Below, piece by piece: positions 17,520 through 26,649 of a stretch of 64,000 nt of DNA. The stretch lies in the NCBI RefSeq assembly GCF_017942085.1, contig NZ_JAGKSP010000011.1, forward strand, positions 62,001 to 126,000, given 5' to 3'. Below the pieces are notes generated by a model that saw nothing but the letters and a program-made list of their open reading frames with translations, was not told where the DNA came from and searched no databases. This stretch comes from Paenibacillus lignilyticus. GTDB taxonomy: Bacteria > Bacillota > Bacilli > Paenibacillales > Paenibacillaceae. How positions within the stretch are numbered: position 1 is the first letter of the stretch; every line of letters starts with the position of its first letter. The position numbers were made by a program, and so were the translations under genes.

Positions 17520-19786
17520 TACGGATTCACCTCCATTACTTTAAACCCCAGTGCCGGCACGGAGCCGTTCTTGCTGTCATAGGATTGGCCGTTATAATTC
17601 ACGATCAATGCTTTTCCGTTTGAATACGTAACCTGGACAACGCCGTCTGTAAGCCATTCGCGTTTCTTCATGGTGGCGTATTGTACAGGTTTCAGCGCAT
17701 CGTTGACCATCTTGTACGTGCTCACAATATTTTCTTTCCAATCCGCAAACGACGACGCGTACACATCGCTGGAATTGGTGTGCATCAATCGGAAAGACGG
17801 CTCGCTCGTTAAATAATAGGAAGGATACGAGCCGGTTTCGATCATTTTGAGCACTTCTTTACGCGGGTTGGCGAAGAAGTTGATCGGCTCGGCAAAATAG
17901 TTCCTGTACCCCTTCAGCACGATTTGCTCAAACGGCACTTCTTCACTCGTATACGTATACTGCGAGGAGTGCATCGGTATATTGAGCAGCTCATCTGCAT
18001 AGCGGAGCATATAATCGTTTGGCTGATACATCGCCATCGATGTCATGGCCGGTTTGAGCATGCCCATAAGCTTGTCATAGGCTGCAGCGGTTTGGCTGCG
18101 GCTTGAAACCGTGCTGTCTACCCGCTCGGAGAAGAGCTCAAATGGCGTAATATCCACTGCAACCGAGCCGATTCCCTTCTTGCTGTACTTGCCGAGATTA
18201 TCGCGCACGACCTGCTGCGCATAGTCAGCCGACATGTAATACATAGAAGGGTATACTTCCTGATAAGTCGGAAGCGTCAGCAGCGACTTATCCAGTTTTC
18301 TCGCAGCCCCTGCGCGCGCAGAGAAGTGCTTCGATTCTTTATAAGCGGTCGTGAAATCCGCGTAGTAATAAAGCTTGCCGCCTAACTCTGCAATGCGATC
18401 GTTCAGTCCGGCAAAATCCGCTGCCGATCCGAGTGCCGATTCGAAGCTGACCGGAGCAGGATTCGTGCCCGATACCCCGCCTTTGTTCCAGCCTTTATAC
18501 ACAACCGATGGCCGTTTAACGCCTTCGGTATGGAGCTCATCCACCATGGATTCAAGCTGCGCCGCCGTTGTCATGGGAATAATGCCATTTACGAATAATC
18601 CTTTCTCCGTTTCCGCACCAAGGACGTCCAAATGAATCGGAATATCATTCTCCGCCGCAGGCTGCGGCTCAGCCGGGAAAGCTCCCTGCTTGATCAAATA
18701 ATTGCGGTAGTCGTTCGCCATGCCGATATAGCCGGCGTCTTCTCCCTCTAGGAAGGAGTAGCGAAGCCGCATATCTTCCGGATTGCGGTTCTTCTCATAG
18801 ACGACGATTCCGCCCATCGTGCGGCTTGTCGGCTGCAAATAGGATTCACGGATGAGAAACTGCGCAGTCGCCCAGTTATAAGGCGTATTGACGCCATTGG
18901 CGTAGCCGAGAATCTTGGCATTATAGCGGCCATTCTCTACAATCCCAAGCATTGCATGCTGTCCTTCCCCATGGACCATGCCGAAGACGGGAAACTGTGC
19001 CGTATAAGGTTCCTTCGCGCCGTCCTTGAGATTGTCCGCTACCCGCGCAATTTCTACCCCGTTATTCGCACCGTAGATTTTCGTCTCATATTGGGTTTTG
19101 TATTTGCCTTTATTGTCTGCATACTTGATTAACGCGCCTGACCCGTCCGGGATGAACATGTAGCCGTCGATATCGCCGCCTTTCGTTGCGCCGAGAAACG
19201 GATACAGAAACAACGAAGCAAGCTTGCTGTCTGCCCCTTCGATAATGCTCTTCTGCGGAACATTAACGACAACTTGACTGCCTTCAAGCTTCACGACCAG
19301 GTCCATGCCGATCTTCAGATCGTTGAAGCGAATCGTCGCCTGAAAGCCTTGATCGATCGGCTTCACTCGCACGCTCTTGTTCGTTTGACTGGTCAGATCC
19401 GTGCGTATCGGGTTGTTGTCGGCCTTATTGAAATAATCAATGGAAATCGCCGAATGGATAAAATTCAGCCACAACTCGTTCGCATCCGGCTTGGCGATAT
19501 CGGAAGCCCAGACATAGCCGGACCGTTTATTGACCACTTGAATGCCCAGCGTGTCTTCCTTCAGCTTCAAGATCAGCTGCTCGTTCTCGGCTACCTGCAT
19601 ATAGTCGGAAGAAAGCGGACTTTGCGCAGCAGGCTTGTCCGGGAAAGCGGCTGCCAGCACTTCGGGGGAAGCCGTATCCTCTTGTTCCTTCGAAGACCCG
19701 CCCATATAAAGATGTGCAAAGAATGCCACGCATGCGGCTATCAATCCGAGTGATAGCAGACGTTTTATCCATTTATAGTTCCGCAC
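17519..19786 (-). CDS. DUF5696 domain protein, membrane-anchored
   Basis: 755 aa, starting at GTG 19786 inside the end of the NHL/Yip1 gene (14-bp overlap; GGAGATGATTACGC upstream). One N-terminal signal-anchor helix (residues 10-28) is followed by an extracellular domain of about 720 residues. Residues about 60-370 are beta-rich (YVWASDIAKP, DGYMFIPDGSGALI). Residues about 390-640 look like a barrel (VVYKGWNKGG, GKLYYYADFTTAYKE), recalling the GH101-like fold, but the catalytic residues are not established. The DUF5696 label is from recognition of the family; enzymatic activity is only a possibility. It is translationally coupled to the NHL/Yip1 protein and to the next permease. Confidence 0.8.
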   Translation of the reverse strand: MRNYKWIKRLLSLGLIAACVAFFAHLYMGGSSKEQEDTASPEVLAAAFPDKPAAQSPLSSDYMQVAENEQLILKLKEDTLGIQVVNKRSGYVWASDIAKPDANELWLNFIHSAISIDYFNKADNNPIRTDLTSQTNKSVRVKPIDQGFQATIRFNDLKIGMDLVVKLEGSQVVVNVPQKSIIEGADSKLASLFLYPFLGATKGGDIDGYMFIPDGSGALIKYADNKGKYKTQYETKIYGANNGVEIARVADNLKDGAKEPYTAQFPVFGMVHGEGQHAMLGIVENGRYNAKILGYANGVNTPYNWATAQFLIRESYLQPTSRTMGGIVVYEKNRNPEDMRLRYSFLEGEDAGYIGMANDYRNYLIKQGAFPAEPQPAAENDIPIHLDVLGAETEKGLFVNGIIPMTTAAQLESMVDELHTEGVKRPSVVYKGWNKGGVSGTNPAPVSFESALGSAADFAGLNDRIAELGGKLYYYADFTTAYKESKHFSARAGAARKLDKSLLTLPTYQEVYPSMYYMSADYAQQVVRDNLGKYSKKGIGSVAVDITPFELFSERVDSTVSSRSQTAAAYDKLMGMLKPAMTSMAMYQPNDYMLRYADELLNIPMHSSQYTYTSEEVPFEQIVLKGYRNYFAEPINFFANPRKEVLKMIETGSYPSYYLTSEPSFRLMHTNSSDVYASSFADWKENIVSTYKMVNDALKPVQYATMKKREWLTDGVVQVTYSNGKALIVNYNGQSYDSKNGSVPALGFKVMEVNP

Positions 19787-21803
19787 GCGTAATCATCTCC
19801 TGAATGACAGAGTAACCGAAGTCGTAAACCTGATGTAAAATGACGTACACGATAAAGACGACCAAACTGACGATGAGCATCGTGAACAACGTAATGAATA
19901 AATTGCGGAACGTTTCCCGAATCGTGTAGTCGTGCACTTCCTTTACCATGATAAAGAGAAGAATGGCGCACCATGCCGTGATGATCGTATTCGCGAAACT
20001 AAACAGAAACGAATCATTCAGCGTCAGCCAGTTGGATGCGATCACGACAAACGGATGAAAGATCAGATAAGGGGCCAGGGAGTAGATCGTCCCTTGATAA
20101 ACCTCAGAGAATTTCCCTTCACCTTCGCTGATCGTGCTGACCAAGTAGTTCGAAATTACCCAGACCGCAAGCGGCACGATCAACATCGCCAGCTCTTTGG
20201 TCAGGTTAATGGAGGTCGAATCCGCTTGATTGAAGATAAAGCCGGTATTATACAGCGTGAATACATATTCGATCAGAAGCAGCGCATAAAGCAGCGTTGC
20301 TGATAGATTGGATGTTCTGCTCTCTTCTTTCATGCCATAAATGCCGTCCATCGGTTTCTTGATGAAGCGGAATAGGAAGAGCAGCTCTTGGATAATTCGG
20401 ATATTAAGCATGCGTCTGTTTGCGCGAATTACCGCTCCGAATACCCCCGTTTTGCGATGGATCCATCGCAAAATCGAGCGCAGCAGCATGAGGCCGATGA
20501 TAATTAAAATGACATTCAGCAGGTGCTGCTGCAGCCAGCGATTGCGAATCTCCCAGAAGGCGTCGGAATAGCCGCCGACATCGTTTGCTTTCTTATATTC
20601 GTCCATCGCATCCGCGTACCGCTGCTGTTTGATATAGGCATCTCCGAGCCCTCTGTGCGCCAGGAAGAATAGGCTGTTTCGTTGATCCACTTCGTGCCAC
20701 GGCTGCTGGCTCTTCACATAGAAACCTTCCTTGTACAGGTCCAGTGCACGATGAACCAGATCCGCGAATTCGGTCGGTTCGTACACTTGGATGATATTTC
20801 GTTCTTTATCCGTAATGTAGATATGATCTCCGGAGTCAAGCGCGATGCCCGACCCGTTCAACAGCAACCCTCTGCGTGATTTGCCGTCGTCCGGCGAGCC
20901 GGATTGGAACAGCAAGTCGCCTTCGGAGCTGATCTCATAGAAATAACCCTTCTGACTGACTAAGAATATATTGCCGCTGGCGGAAACGAACATGTCCGTA
21001 TAGGTGGGATCCCAGAATATCCCCGAGGGAAGCAGGTTATACCCGGAAATGTTCAGCCGTTTGATCGACTCGCTCGCATCTCCCTGCGTAACGGTGTACA
21101 CTAATCCTTTTGCATCGATGGCGATGTTCGTTGGCGTGTTCGGTACGCTCTTGAACAGCTTCTCCATCTGCTTCTCGGTGAAGAAGAACCGCTGCAGCCT
21201 CAGCTTCAACGTCGGCTGGGTTTGGTTGGTTCCGAAGAAGCCTACGAAGTCGCCGGCCGGACTCATTTGAATGACTCCGTTGGTCGTGCCCTCGCTAATG
21301 ATATAGACGTTTCCCCGTTTATCTACGGTAACCTTCATCGGCTTAAACGGCGTGCTTTTACCGTACAAGGGCGAGTCGGGCCTTCCAAATTTCTGCACCA
21401 CGGCACCTTCGCCGTTGAACTTTAAGACTTGTTCCAACCCGTTGTCCGCTACGAAGATCGCGCCTTTCGCATCCACGAATACGCCTGTTGGCGATTGGAG
21501 CACGTCCGCGCCGATCGTGCGAAGCAGCTTGCCGTCTCGCGTAAGCTCGACAATTCGTTTGTTCCCCGTATCCGCGACATAGAGGACGTCCTTCTCATCT
21601 ATATATATATCCGATGGCCCCAAGAAATCGGTGTCCCCGGCTTTCTCGATCGCACCTACCGGCTCGTAGGCATCGGGTGTCCGGAACGCATCTTGCGAAT
21701 AGGTTTTATAGGTTGCTTCCGCATGTGCAAAGCCCGGGAATAACGATAGGCAGATTGCAAATGCAGCCATAAGCATGGATAGGGATAATAAACGCGTTCT
21801 CAT
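19773..21803 (-). CDS. NHL-repeat / TPR / Yip1-like membrane protein
   Basis: 676 aa. Signal peptide 1-28 (GFAHA/EAT), then an extracellular beta-propeller of NHL-type repeats, about 50-350 (GPSDIYIDEKDVLYVADTGN, SPTGVFVDAKGAIFVADNG, GSGIALDSGDHIYITD). A TPR-like helical hairpin pair follows at about 375-425 (GDAYIKQQRYADAMDEYKKA), one helix at about 435-455, and a C-terminal five-helix Yip1-like membrane domain at about 490-665. It starts 13 bp after a permease gene. The combination suggests a surface sensor or scaffold for the importer. No enzyme motif is visible. The function is unknown and the domain reading is by eye. Confidence 0.8.
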   Translation of the reverse strand: MRTRLLSLSMLMAAFAICLSLFPGFAHAEATYKTYSQDAFRTPDAYEPVGAIEKAGDTDFLGPSDIYIDEKDVLYVADTGNKRIVELTRDGKLLRTIGADVLQSPTGVFVDAKGAIFVADNGLEQVLKFNGEGAVVQKFGRPDSPLYGKSTPFKPMKVTVDKRGNVYIISEGTTNGVIQMSPAGDFVGFFGTNQTQPTLKLRLQRFFFTEKQMEKLFKSVPNTPTNIAIDAKGLVYTVTQGDASESIKRLNISGYNLLPSGIFWDPTYTDMFVSASGNIFLVSQKGYFYEISSEGDLLFQSGSPDDGKSRRGLLLNGSGIALDSGDHIYITDKERNIIQVYEPTEFADLVHRALDLYKEGFYVKSQQPWHEVDQRNSLFFLAHRGLGDAYIKQQRYADAMDEYKKANDVGGYSDAFWEIRNRWLQQHLLNVILIIIGLMLLRSILRWIHRKTGVFGAVIRANRRMLNIRIIQELLFLFRFIKKPMDGIYGMKEESRTSNLSATLLYALLLIEYVFTLYNTGFIFNQADSTSINLTKELAMLIVPLAVWVISNYLVSTISEGEGKFSEVYQGTIYSLAPYLIFHPFVVIASNWLTLNDSFLFSFANTIITAWCAILLFIMVKEVHDYTIRETFRNLFITLFTMLIVSLVVFIVYVILHQVYDFGYSVIQEMITRAEL

Positions 21804-21816
21804 GAGTGCCTCCTGC

Positions 21817-22689
21817 CTACTTCAATCCGGAATGTGCCATGGTGTTCATGACCTTGCTTTGCAAGAAGATAAAGATAATTAAATTCGGCAGGAACATCAG
21901 CAGCGATGCGGCAGCAGACATCCCTTGGCCGGCAACCGTGTTCCCATTCGTGCTGACCAGCGTGCTCATATAGAAGCCCACCGTTTTCATGCTCTCATCG
22001 TTCACGTAGTACGACGATGTATCTAGGTTATTCCAGACTGCCTGAAACGCCAGAATCGCTACAGTTGCCAAAGCCGGCTTAATGACCGGAATGATTACTT
22101 TGCGGAATACGAGAAACTCGCCTGCTCCGTCCATTACCGCCGCTTCCTTCAATTCATCCGGCACCTGATCGATGAACTGCTTGAGCAGGAACAGACCGAT
22201 CGGCATTGCCAGCAGCGGCAAAATATGCGCCAAATAGGTGTCCATGATGCCGCTCTCGTCCACGACCAGAAACCGCGGGATCTGCACGGCAATGGGAACA
22301 AACATGAGTGCCACCGTATTAATCTCAAACAATGTCGCACGCAGCTTGAATTTCATTTTGGACAAGGTGTATGCCGCCAAGGAGCTGATGAATACCGATA
22401 GAAACATGACGCTTAGGGTCACGAACAAGCTATTGAATACATACCGGCTGAACGGAATCCCCGAATCGCCCGTAAATCCCGCAAGCTGCTGAAAGTTCGC
22501 AAGCGTTGGATGATGAACGAGAAATTGAGGCGGAAACGCGAACAGCTCATTGACCGGCTTGAATGCATGAAACACGATAAACACGATCGGAAGCATCATC
22601 ACCATCGCAAGCGGAATTAAGATGACGTAGAATTTCAATTGGCTAGGGTGGAATTTTGACGGATTTATTTTTGTGCCTTGATAAGACAT
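21817..22689 (-). CDS. Carbohydrate ABC transporter permease, MalG type (first pair)
   Basis: 290 aa from ATG 22689, chosen over a GTG three codons earlier because AGGAGG lies 8 nt before the ATG. Six membrane helices and the EAA loop with core KEAAVMDGAGEFLVFRKVII. It lies 15 bp after its MalF-type partner. This is the cytoplasmic-membrane half-channel of the first permease pair, directly downstream of the two receptor genes. Confidence 0.93.
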   Translation of the reverse strand: MSYQGTKINPSKFHPSQLKFYVILIPLAMVMMLPIVFIVFHAFKPVNELFAFPPQFLVHHPTLANFQQLAGFTGDSGIPFSRYVFNSLFVTLSVMFLSVFISSLAAYTLSKMKFKLRATLFEINTVALMFVPIAVQIPRFLVVDESGIMDTYLAHILPLLAMPIGLFLLKQFIDQVPDELKEAAVMDGAGEFLVFRKVIIPVIKPALATVAILAFQAVWNNLDTSSYYVNDESMKTVGFYMSTLVSTNGNTVAGQGMSAAASLLMFLPNLIIFIFLQSKVMNTMAHSGLK

Positions 22690-22704
22690 GCAGCGCACCT
22701 CCTC

Positions 22705-23592
22705 TTAATCTTTCTCGCCAAACAGCCTCCAGGACAGCTTGGACAATCCATAGATGCCAACCAGCAAAATAACCGACAATGCTGAGGCGTAGCCCATCTC
22801 ATAGCGAATTAATCCATAATCGGCAATATGATTGACCATTACCTGCCCGGAATTCTGCGGTGTCGGGTTGCCGCCTGAGAGCTGCACCCCGAGATCGCCG
22901 GATTGAAAGGTCGTCACGACCGCCATAACGGCGCCGAACAGCATTTGCGGTTTCATGGACGGAATCGTAATATGAATGATTTCTTGGAATCGATTCTTGA
23001 TGCCGTCGATATAGCCGGCCTCGTAGATCGATTGATCGATGTTCAGCACGCCGGCAAGCATCGCAAGGAAACCTACGCCCATGCTGCCCCATAACGAAAC
23101 GATAATCATGATCGACATCAAGTACTCCGGCGACTGCAGCCACTGAATCGGCATATTAATGAGTCCGATGCGCATCAAGAAGGCGTTCAGATAGCCGGTC
23201 TGATCCCCACTGAAGAAGATCGACCAAACGACCGTCATCGCGACGCCGATTGTCATCGACGGGGAATAAATGATCAGCGCCAGTATTGTCCGCGGTTTGG
23301 GCGAAATTTGCGCAAGCATCCAAGCGAGCAGAAACGAGATGACATAGCCGCCCGGCCCTACGATAAGCGCAAACTTAATCGTATTGGGAAGGACGTTCTG
23401 CATAAACACGTCGTCCTGCGTAAAGATTGCCGTGAAATTCTTGAAGCCGATCCACTTGGGCAGCTCGATCGTATTGAAGCTCGTAAACGACAGGTAGATC
23501 GCGACTAAGACGGGAACGACGATAAACATGAAGAACATCAGAAGATAAGGCGATAAATACCAATAAGCTTCGTATTTTTTTGGTTTCTTCAT
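22705..23592 (-). CDS. Carbohydrate ABC transporter permease, MalF type (first pair)
   Basis: 295 aa, six membrane helices. The ATPase-contact loop reads YEAGYIDGIKNRFQEII, with Gly in place of the usual second Ala of EAA. The ATG overlaps the stop of the 991-aa binding protein by four bases (ATGA) and no strong ribosome site precedes it, which points to coupled translation. It pairs with the gene at 21817-22689. Confidence 0.93.
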   Translation of the reverse strand: MKKPKKYEAYWYLSPYLLMFFMFIVVPVLVAIYLSFTSFNTIELPKWIGFKNFTAIFTQDDVFMQNVLPNTIKFALIVGPGGYVISFLLAWMLAQISPKPRTILALIIYSPSMTIGVAMTVVWSIFFSGDQTGYLNAFLMRIGLINMPIQWLQSPEYLMSIMIIVSLWGSMGVGFLAMLAGVLNIDQSIYEAGYIDGIKNRFQEIIHITIPSMKPQMLFGAVMAVVTTFQSGDLGVQLSGGNPTPQNSGQVMVNHIADYGLIRYEMGYASALSVILLVGIYGLSKLSWRLFGEKD

Positions 23593-26564
23593 TTCTTTTC
23601 AACCCACTTATCTATCGTATTGATTGTCGGGACCGGGTTTGGTTTCACGAGTTTGCCGTCCTTGTAGAACCCGAATTCCTCCATCTTCTTATCGATCTCG
23701 CGATTCGCCCGAATGACGGAATCATCGATAGCGGTACGCGGATTATCTCCGCTGAACACGACGCTGTTATACACATTGCTGAGTTCCCGTTCAACCATAT
23801 AAGCGCCCGGTACACGCGAAGCTTCGCGTACCCACTTGCTCTGCTCGAGAATGACCTGCTTATCTTCCTCCGGCCATGCGGACTGGGCAAAAGCATCCAT
23901 ATTCGCGCTGTTCCACATGAACAGCGGGCCAAACGTCGTCTGCTGCAGGTTCGCATATTCCACCTGAACGCTCGTGGAAACCCACCATTTCAGGAATGTC
24001 CATGCCTCATCCTCATGCTTGGATCCTTTAAAGATCATGCCTGTCGCGCCGCCGGCCGGAGACCACCGCTGCACGACACCGTCTTGGAGCATGCCGGGGT
24101 GAAGCGCGACCTTCCAGCTGTTCGCAATTTCCGGAGCAGCCGCTCTAAGCTGCAGGTAGCTCGTTAAATCAGAAATGCCGATCGGCAGCGTTCCATTCCG
24201 GAAGTGCTGGTAGAAGCTCGGTACATCCTGCGGCAGGTTATAGATGGTAAACAGGTCGGTCATGAATTTAATGCCCTTCAGCGCCTGCTCGCTGTTTATC
24301 GCCGTCTTCGTTCCTTCGCTGTTAAACAACTCGCCGTTCGCCTGATAGATGAACGGGGTCGTAGCATTGAGCGGTTTAAAGCCTTTGTACTGGGCAAGCG
24401 GATCAAAGAAGTTCATGCCTAAGCGCTGCAATTCGGGCAGCATATTGACGACATCATCCCAAGTGTCCGGCACGGCAAGCTTCAAATTATCCAGAATATC
24501 CTTGCGGTAAAACATCACCCAGAAGTTCTGCGTCTCCGGAAGCGCATAGATGCCGTTCCCATAGGCAAGCGGAATCATCATGCCTTTGGAGAAAGGCTTC
24601 ACGACTTGATCGAAATCATCGAATTTGCGCAGGTCGACTGCCGCATTACGGACGGCAAGATCATAAGGAATCCAGCTCTCTACGCCAAGCGCTGCATCCG
24701 GCTGACTCCCCGTGGCGTTAGCCAGAACAAGCTTATTCTGATCCGGCATGATCGAGAGCTTGACCGCAACCCCCGTCTCCGGCGTAAATTCCTCATCGAT
24801 GAGCTTCTGCATCAGCTCGACTTCAGGTCTTGAGCGGTTGATCCACACGTTCAGCTCGGAGCTCGACTTGGCCGAGGCGGAATACGACTGTTTCGTAAAC
24901 GAAAGGAAGAACCGTTTAACCGACTCTTTCAAGCGAGTGAATAAACCTGCGTTTGCCTTCGGGAGGTTCCCTTGCTGGTAAACATAGAGTTTGTCGATCA
25001 GCATCGGAGATTGCGAAACACGCTGCAGCAGGTCGCCGAGCAATTGGGATACGGAGGACCCGCCTTCCGAGAATAGAGGCATTCGATTAGGCAGCTTATC
25101 CGGTGCTTCTGCAAGCGAACGAAGCTGCTTCGCCGCCGTCCTGAGGTTGATCAATTCGACGATTTCATCCATATCAGGATTAAGCTTCTGAATTGTGATG
25201 TACGCCTGATCAAGCTGATCTGCCCATGCGCTCAGCGTTTGATCCAGGTTCGGAATATACTCGGTCAAATTCCAATCCCGATAAGCATCCATGCGATTGC
25301 CGGTCAGCTTCTTGATCTCCAGCGACAGCCGGCTGATTTTTTTCATCTGGCTCTCAATATCTTCGATCAGCGGCCTAATCGGATCTAAATCAACAGTCAT
25401 CGTGAATAGATGCTTGCCCTTGGTCAAGTAGAACTCATAAGGCTCGCCGTCCGCTCCCAGTGTCTCGTTCTGCCATTTCTTACTGTAGAGAAACGCACTA
25501 TGCGCTGCCTCTTGGAAAGGGACTATACCGTCTACTTTAATTTCACGAAAAACAGGCATGCCTTTCAAAGCGTCCTGCTTATATTTCATAGCGATCTTGT
25601 AGTAGCCATCCTGCGGGGCATCGATTTCCCATGAAGCGGCTTGTCCTCCGTCCATCCATGAGCCGCCAAACGCATTAAGCAGCTGTCTCTTCGTATCGTA
25701 CGGGGTCATGCCCGGCTCAGTGACGGGAACTGCCCGCATCGAGGAGCTGTTCTTATACTTCGGGCTCTCTGCTTCGATGACAATCGGTGTATGCATGTCC
25801 TTGTTGTCGTCTGACGCGTCCCTTTGCTGATTCGAATACGTCTCATAGCTATCTATCTCAGAAGGGGAGTCTACTGTGATGTCGCCCAGCAGCAAATCTC
25901 CTCTTGTACTAGCAATGGTTATGGTATTTAAGCCTTTGTTCAATTTGTACTTAAGCGGTTTCATAAACAGGTAGCTCGCGTCTATCGCGTATGTATGCTG
26001 CCATACTTTCACCTTCTCCGGACGGGGCAGCAATTCATTACCGTAACGGTCGTACTTTTCTTTGAGCAGCTGGTTCTCCCACAAATTAGGGAACAGAATT
26101 CTACGGCTTTCATAGAACGGATAGCTGTGATTGACCTGAATATAACCTTCCGTCGGCATAATGCCGTCATCGGTTACAAGATAATCAAATCCAATTTGGT
26201 AGAGGCCTTCTTGATCGACTTCGACCTGAACGGTCACTTGCGAGCCTTGCGACAGTCGCACGGTTTCGGATGGATAACCTTGGCTGCCCGACTTTGCGAC
26301 AACAAGGTCTTTGTTTAGGGGATCCGCACTGGGTTCCACGAGCTGGTCAACATGCGGAATGACAGGAACTTTTGACCATTCCTTCAGCATTTGAGAATAG
26401 GTTTTCTCAAGCTGGTTCATTTCGGCGGTCCCAGCCTTGGCCGGCGCAGATTGTTCATTGGCGGCAGCTTCGCCTTCAGCTGCAGCCGTCAGCGGATGAC
26501 AAGCCCCGATAATAAGAGATGCGATGAGCGATGTTGAAAATAAAGTGCGAAACGGTTTTTTCAT
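23589..26564 (-). CDS. Very large sugar-binding protein with N-terminal carbohydrate-binding-like modules
   Basis: 991 aa from ATG 26564 (GGGAAGAG upstream; an earlier in-frame ATG lies inside the stem-loop). The signal region ends LIIGAC, a possible lipobox, or at TAAA for signal peptidase I. Residues about 90-240 and 255-410 look like two beta-sandwich modules (VEVDQEGLYQIGFDY; IEAESPKY with SWEIDAPQDGYYKIAM, CBM6/35-like). A helical linker follows at about 410-590. The last 400 residues are a family-1 solute-binding domain (SELNVWINRSRPEVELMQKL, TTPFIYQANGELFN). Usual receptors are 420-560 aa, so this one is about twice normal size. Probable role: capture of polymeric or branched glycan for the first permease pair. 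Confidence 0.88.
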   Translation of the reverse strand: MKKPFRTLFSTSLIASLIIGACHPLTAAAEGEAAANEQSAPAKAGTAEMNQLEKTYSQMLKEWSKVPVIPHVDQLVEPSADPLNKDLVVAKSGSQGYPSETVRLSQGSQVTVQVEVDQEGLYQIGFDYLVTDDGIMPTEGYIQVNHSYPFYESRRILFPNLWENQLLKEKYDRYGNELLPRPEKVKVWQHTYAIDASYLFMKPLKYKLNKGLNTITIASTRGDLLLGDITVDSPSEIDSYETYSNQQRDASDDNKDMHTPIVIEAESPKYKNSSSMRAVPVTEPGMTPYDTKRQLLNAFGGSWMDGGQAASWEIDAPQDGYYKIAMKYKQDALKGMPVFREIKVDGIVPFQEAAHSAFLYSKKWQNETLGADGEPYEFYLTKGKHLFTMTVDLDPIRPLIEDIESQMKKISRLSLEIKKLTGNRMDAYRDWNLTEYIPNLDQTLSAWADQLDQAYITIQKLNPDMDEIVELINLRTAAKQLRSLAEAPDKLPNRMPLFSEGGSSVSQLLGDLLQRVSQSPMLIDKLYVYQQGNLPKANAGLFTRLKESVKRFFLSFTKQSYSASAKSSSELNVWINRSRPEVELMQKLIDEEFTPETGVAVKLSIMPDQNKLVLANATGSQPDAALGVESWIPYDLAVRNAAVDLRKFDDFDQVVKPFSKGMMIPLAYGNGIYALPETQNFWVMFYRKDILDNLKLAVPDTWDDVVNMLPELQRLGMNFFDPLAQYKGFKPLNATTPFIYQANGELFNSEGTKTAINSEQALKGIKFMTDLFTIYNLPQDVPSFYQHFRNGTLPIGISDLTSYLQLRAAAPEIANSWKVALHPGMLQDGVVQRWSPAGGATGMIFKGSKHEDEAWTFLKWWVSTSVQVEYANLQQTTFGPLFMWNSANMDAFAQSAWPEEDKQVILEQSKWVREASRVPGAYMVERELSNVYNSVVFSGDNPRTAIDDSVIRANREIDKKMEEFGFYKDGKLVKPNPVPTINTIDKWVEKK

Positions 26565-26593
26565 AGTCTCTTCCCTACCTATGCTTATTAATG

Positions 26594-26630
26594 CCATAAG
26601 TGTGAAAGAGGTTATCTTTCACACTTATGG
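26594..26630 (-). promoter_or_regulatory. Perfect 16-bp stem-loop between the two receptor genes
   Basis: Arms 26594-26609 and 26615-26630 are perfect complements around a 5-nt loop. There is no T-run on either side, so it is not a standard terminator. Such intercistronic hairpins after a first receptor gene commonly protect the upstream mRNA from 3' exonucleases and raise receptor level relative to the permeases; that role here is inference. Confidence 0.75.
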
Positions 26631-26649
26631 GCGACATTTGCTATGAAAT

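Noticed and set aside
26594..26630. Stem-loop as an intrinsic terminator
   Set aside because: Perfect stem but no T-run on either strand; called a processing or stability element instead.
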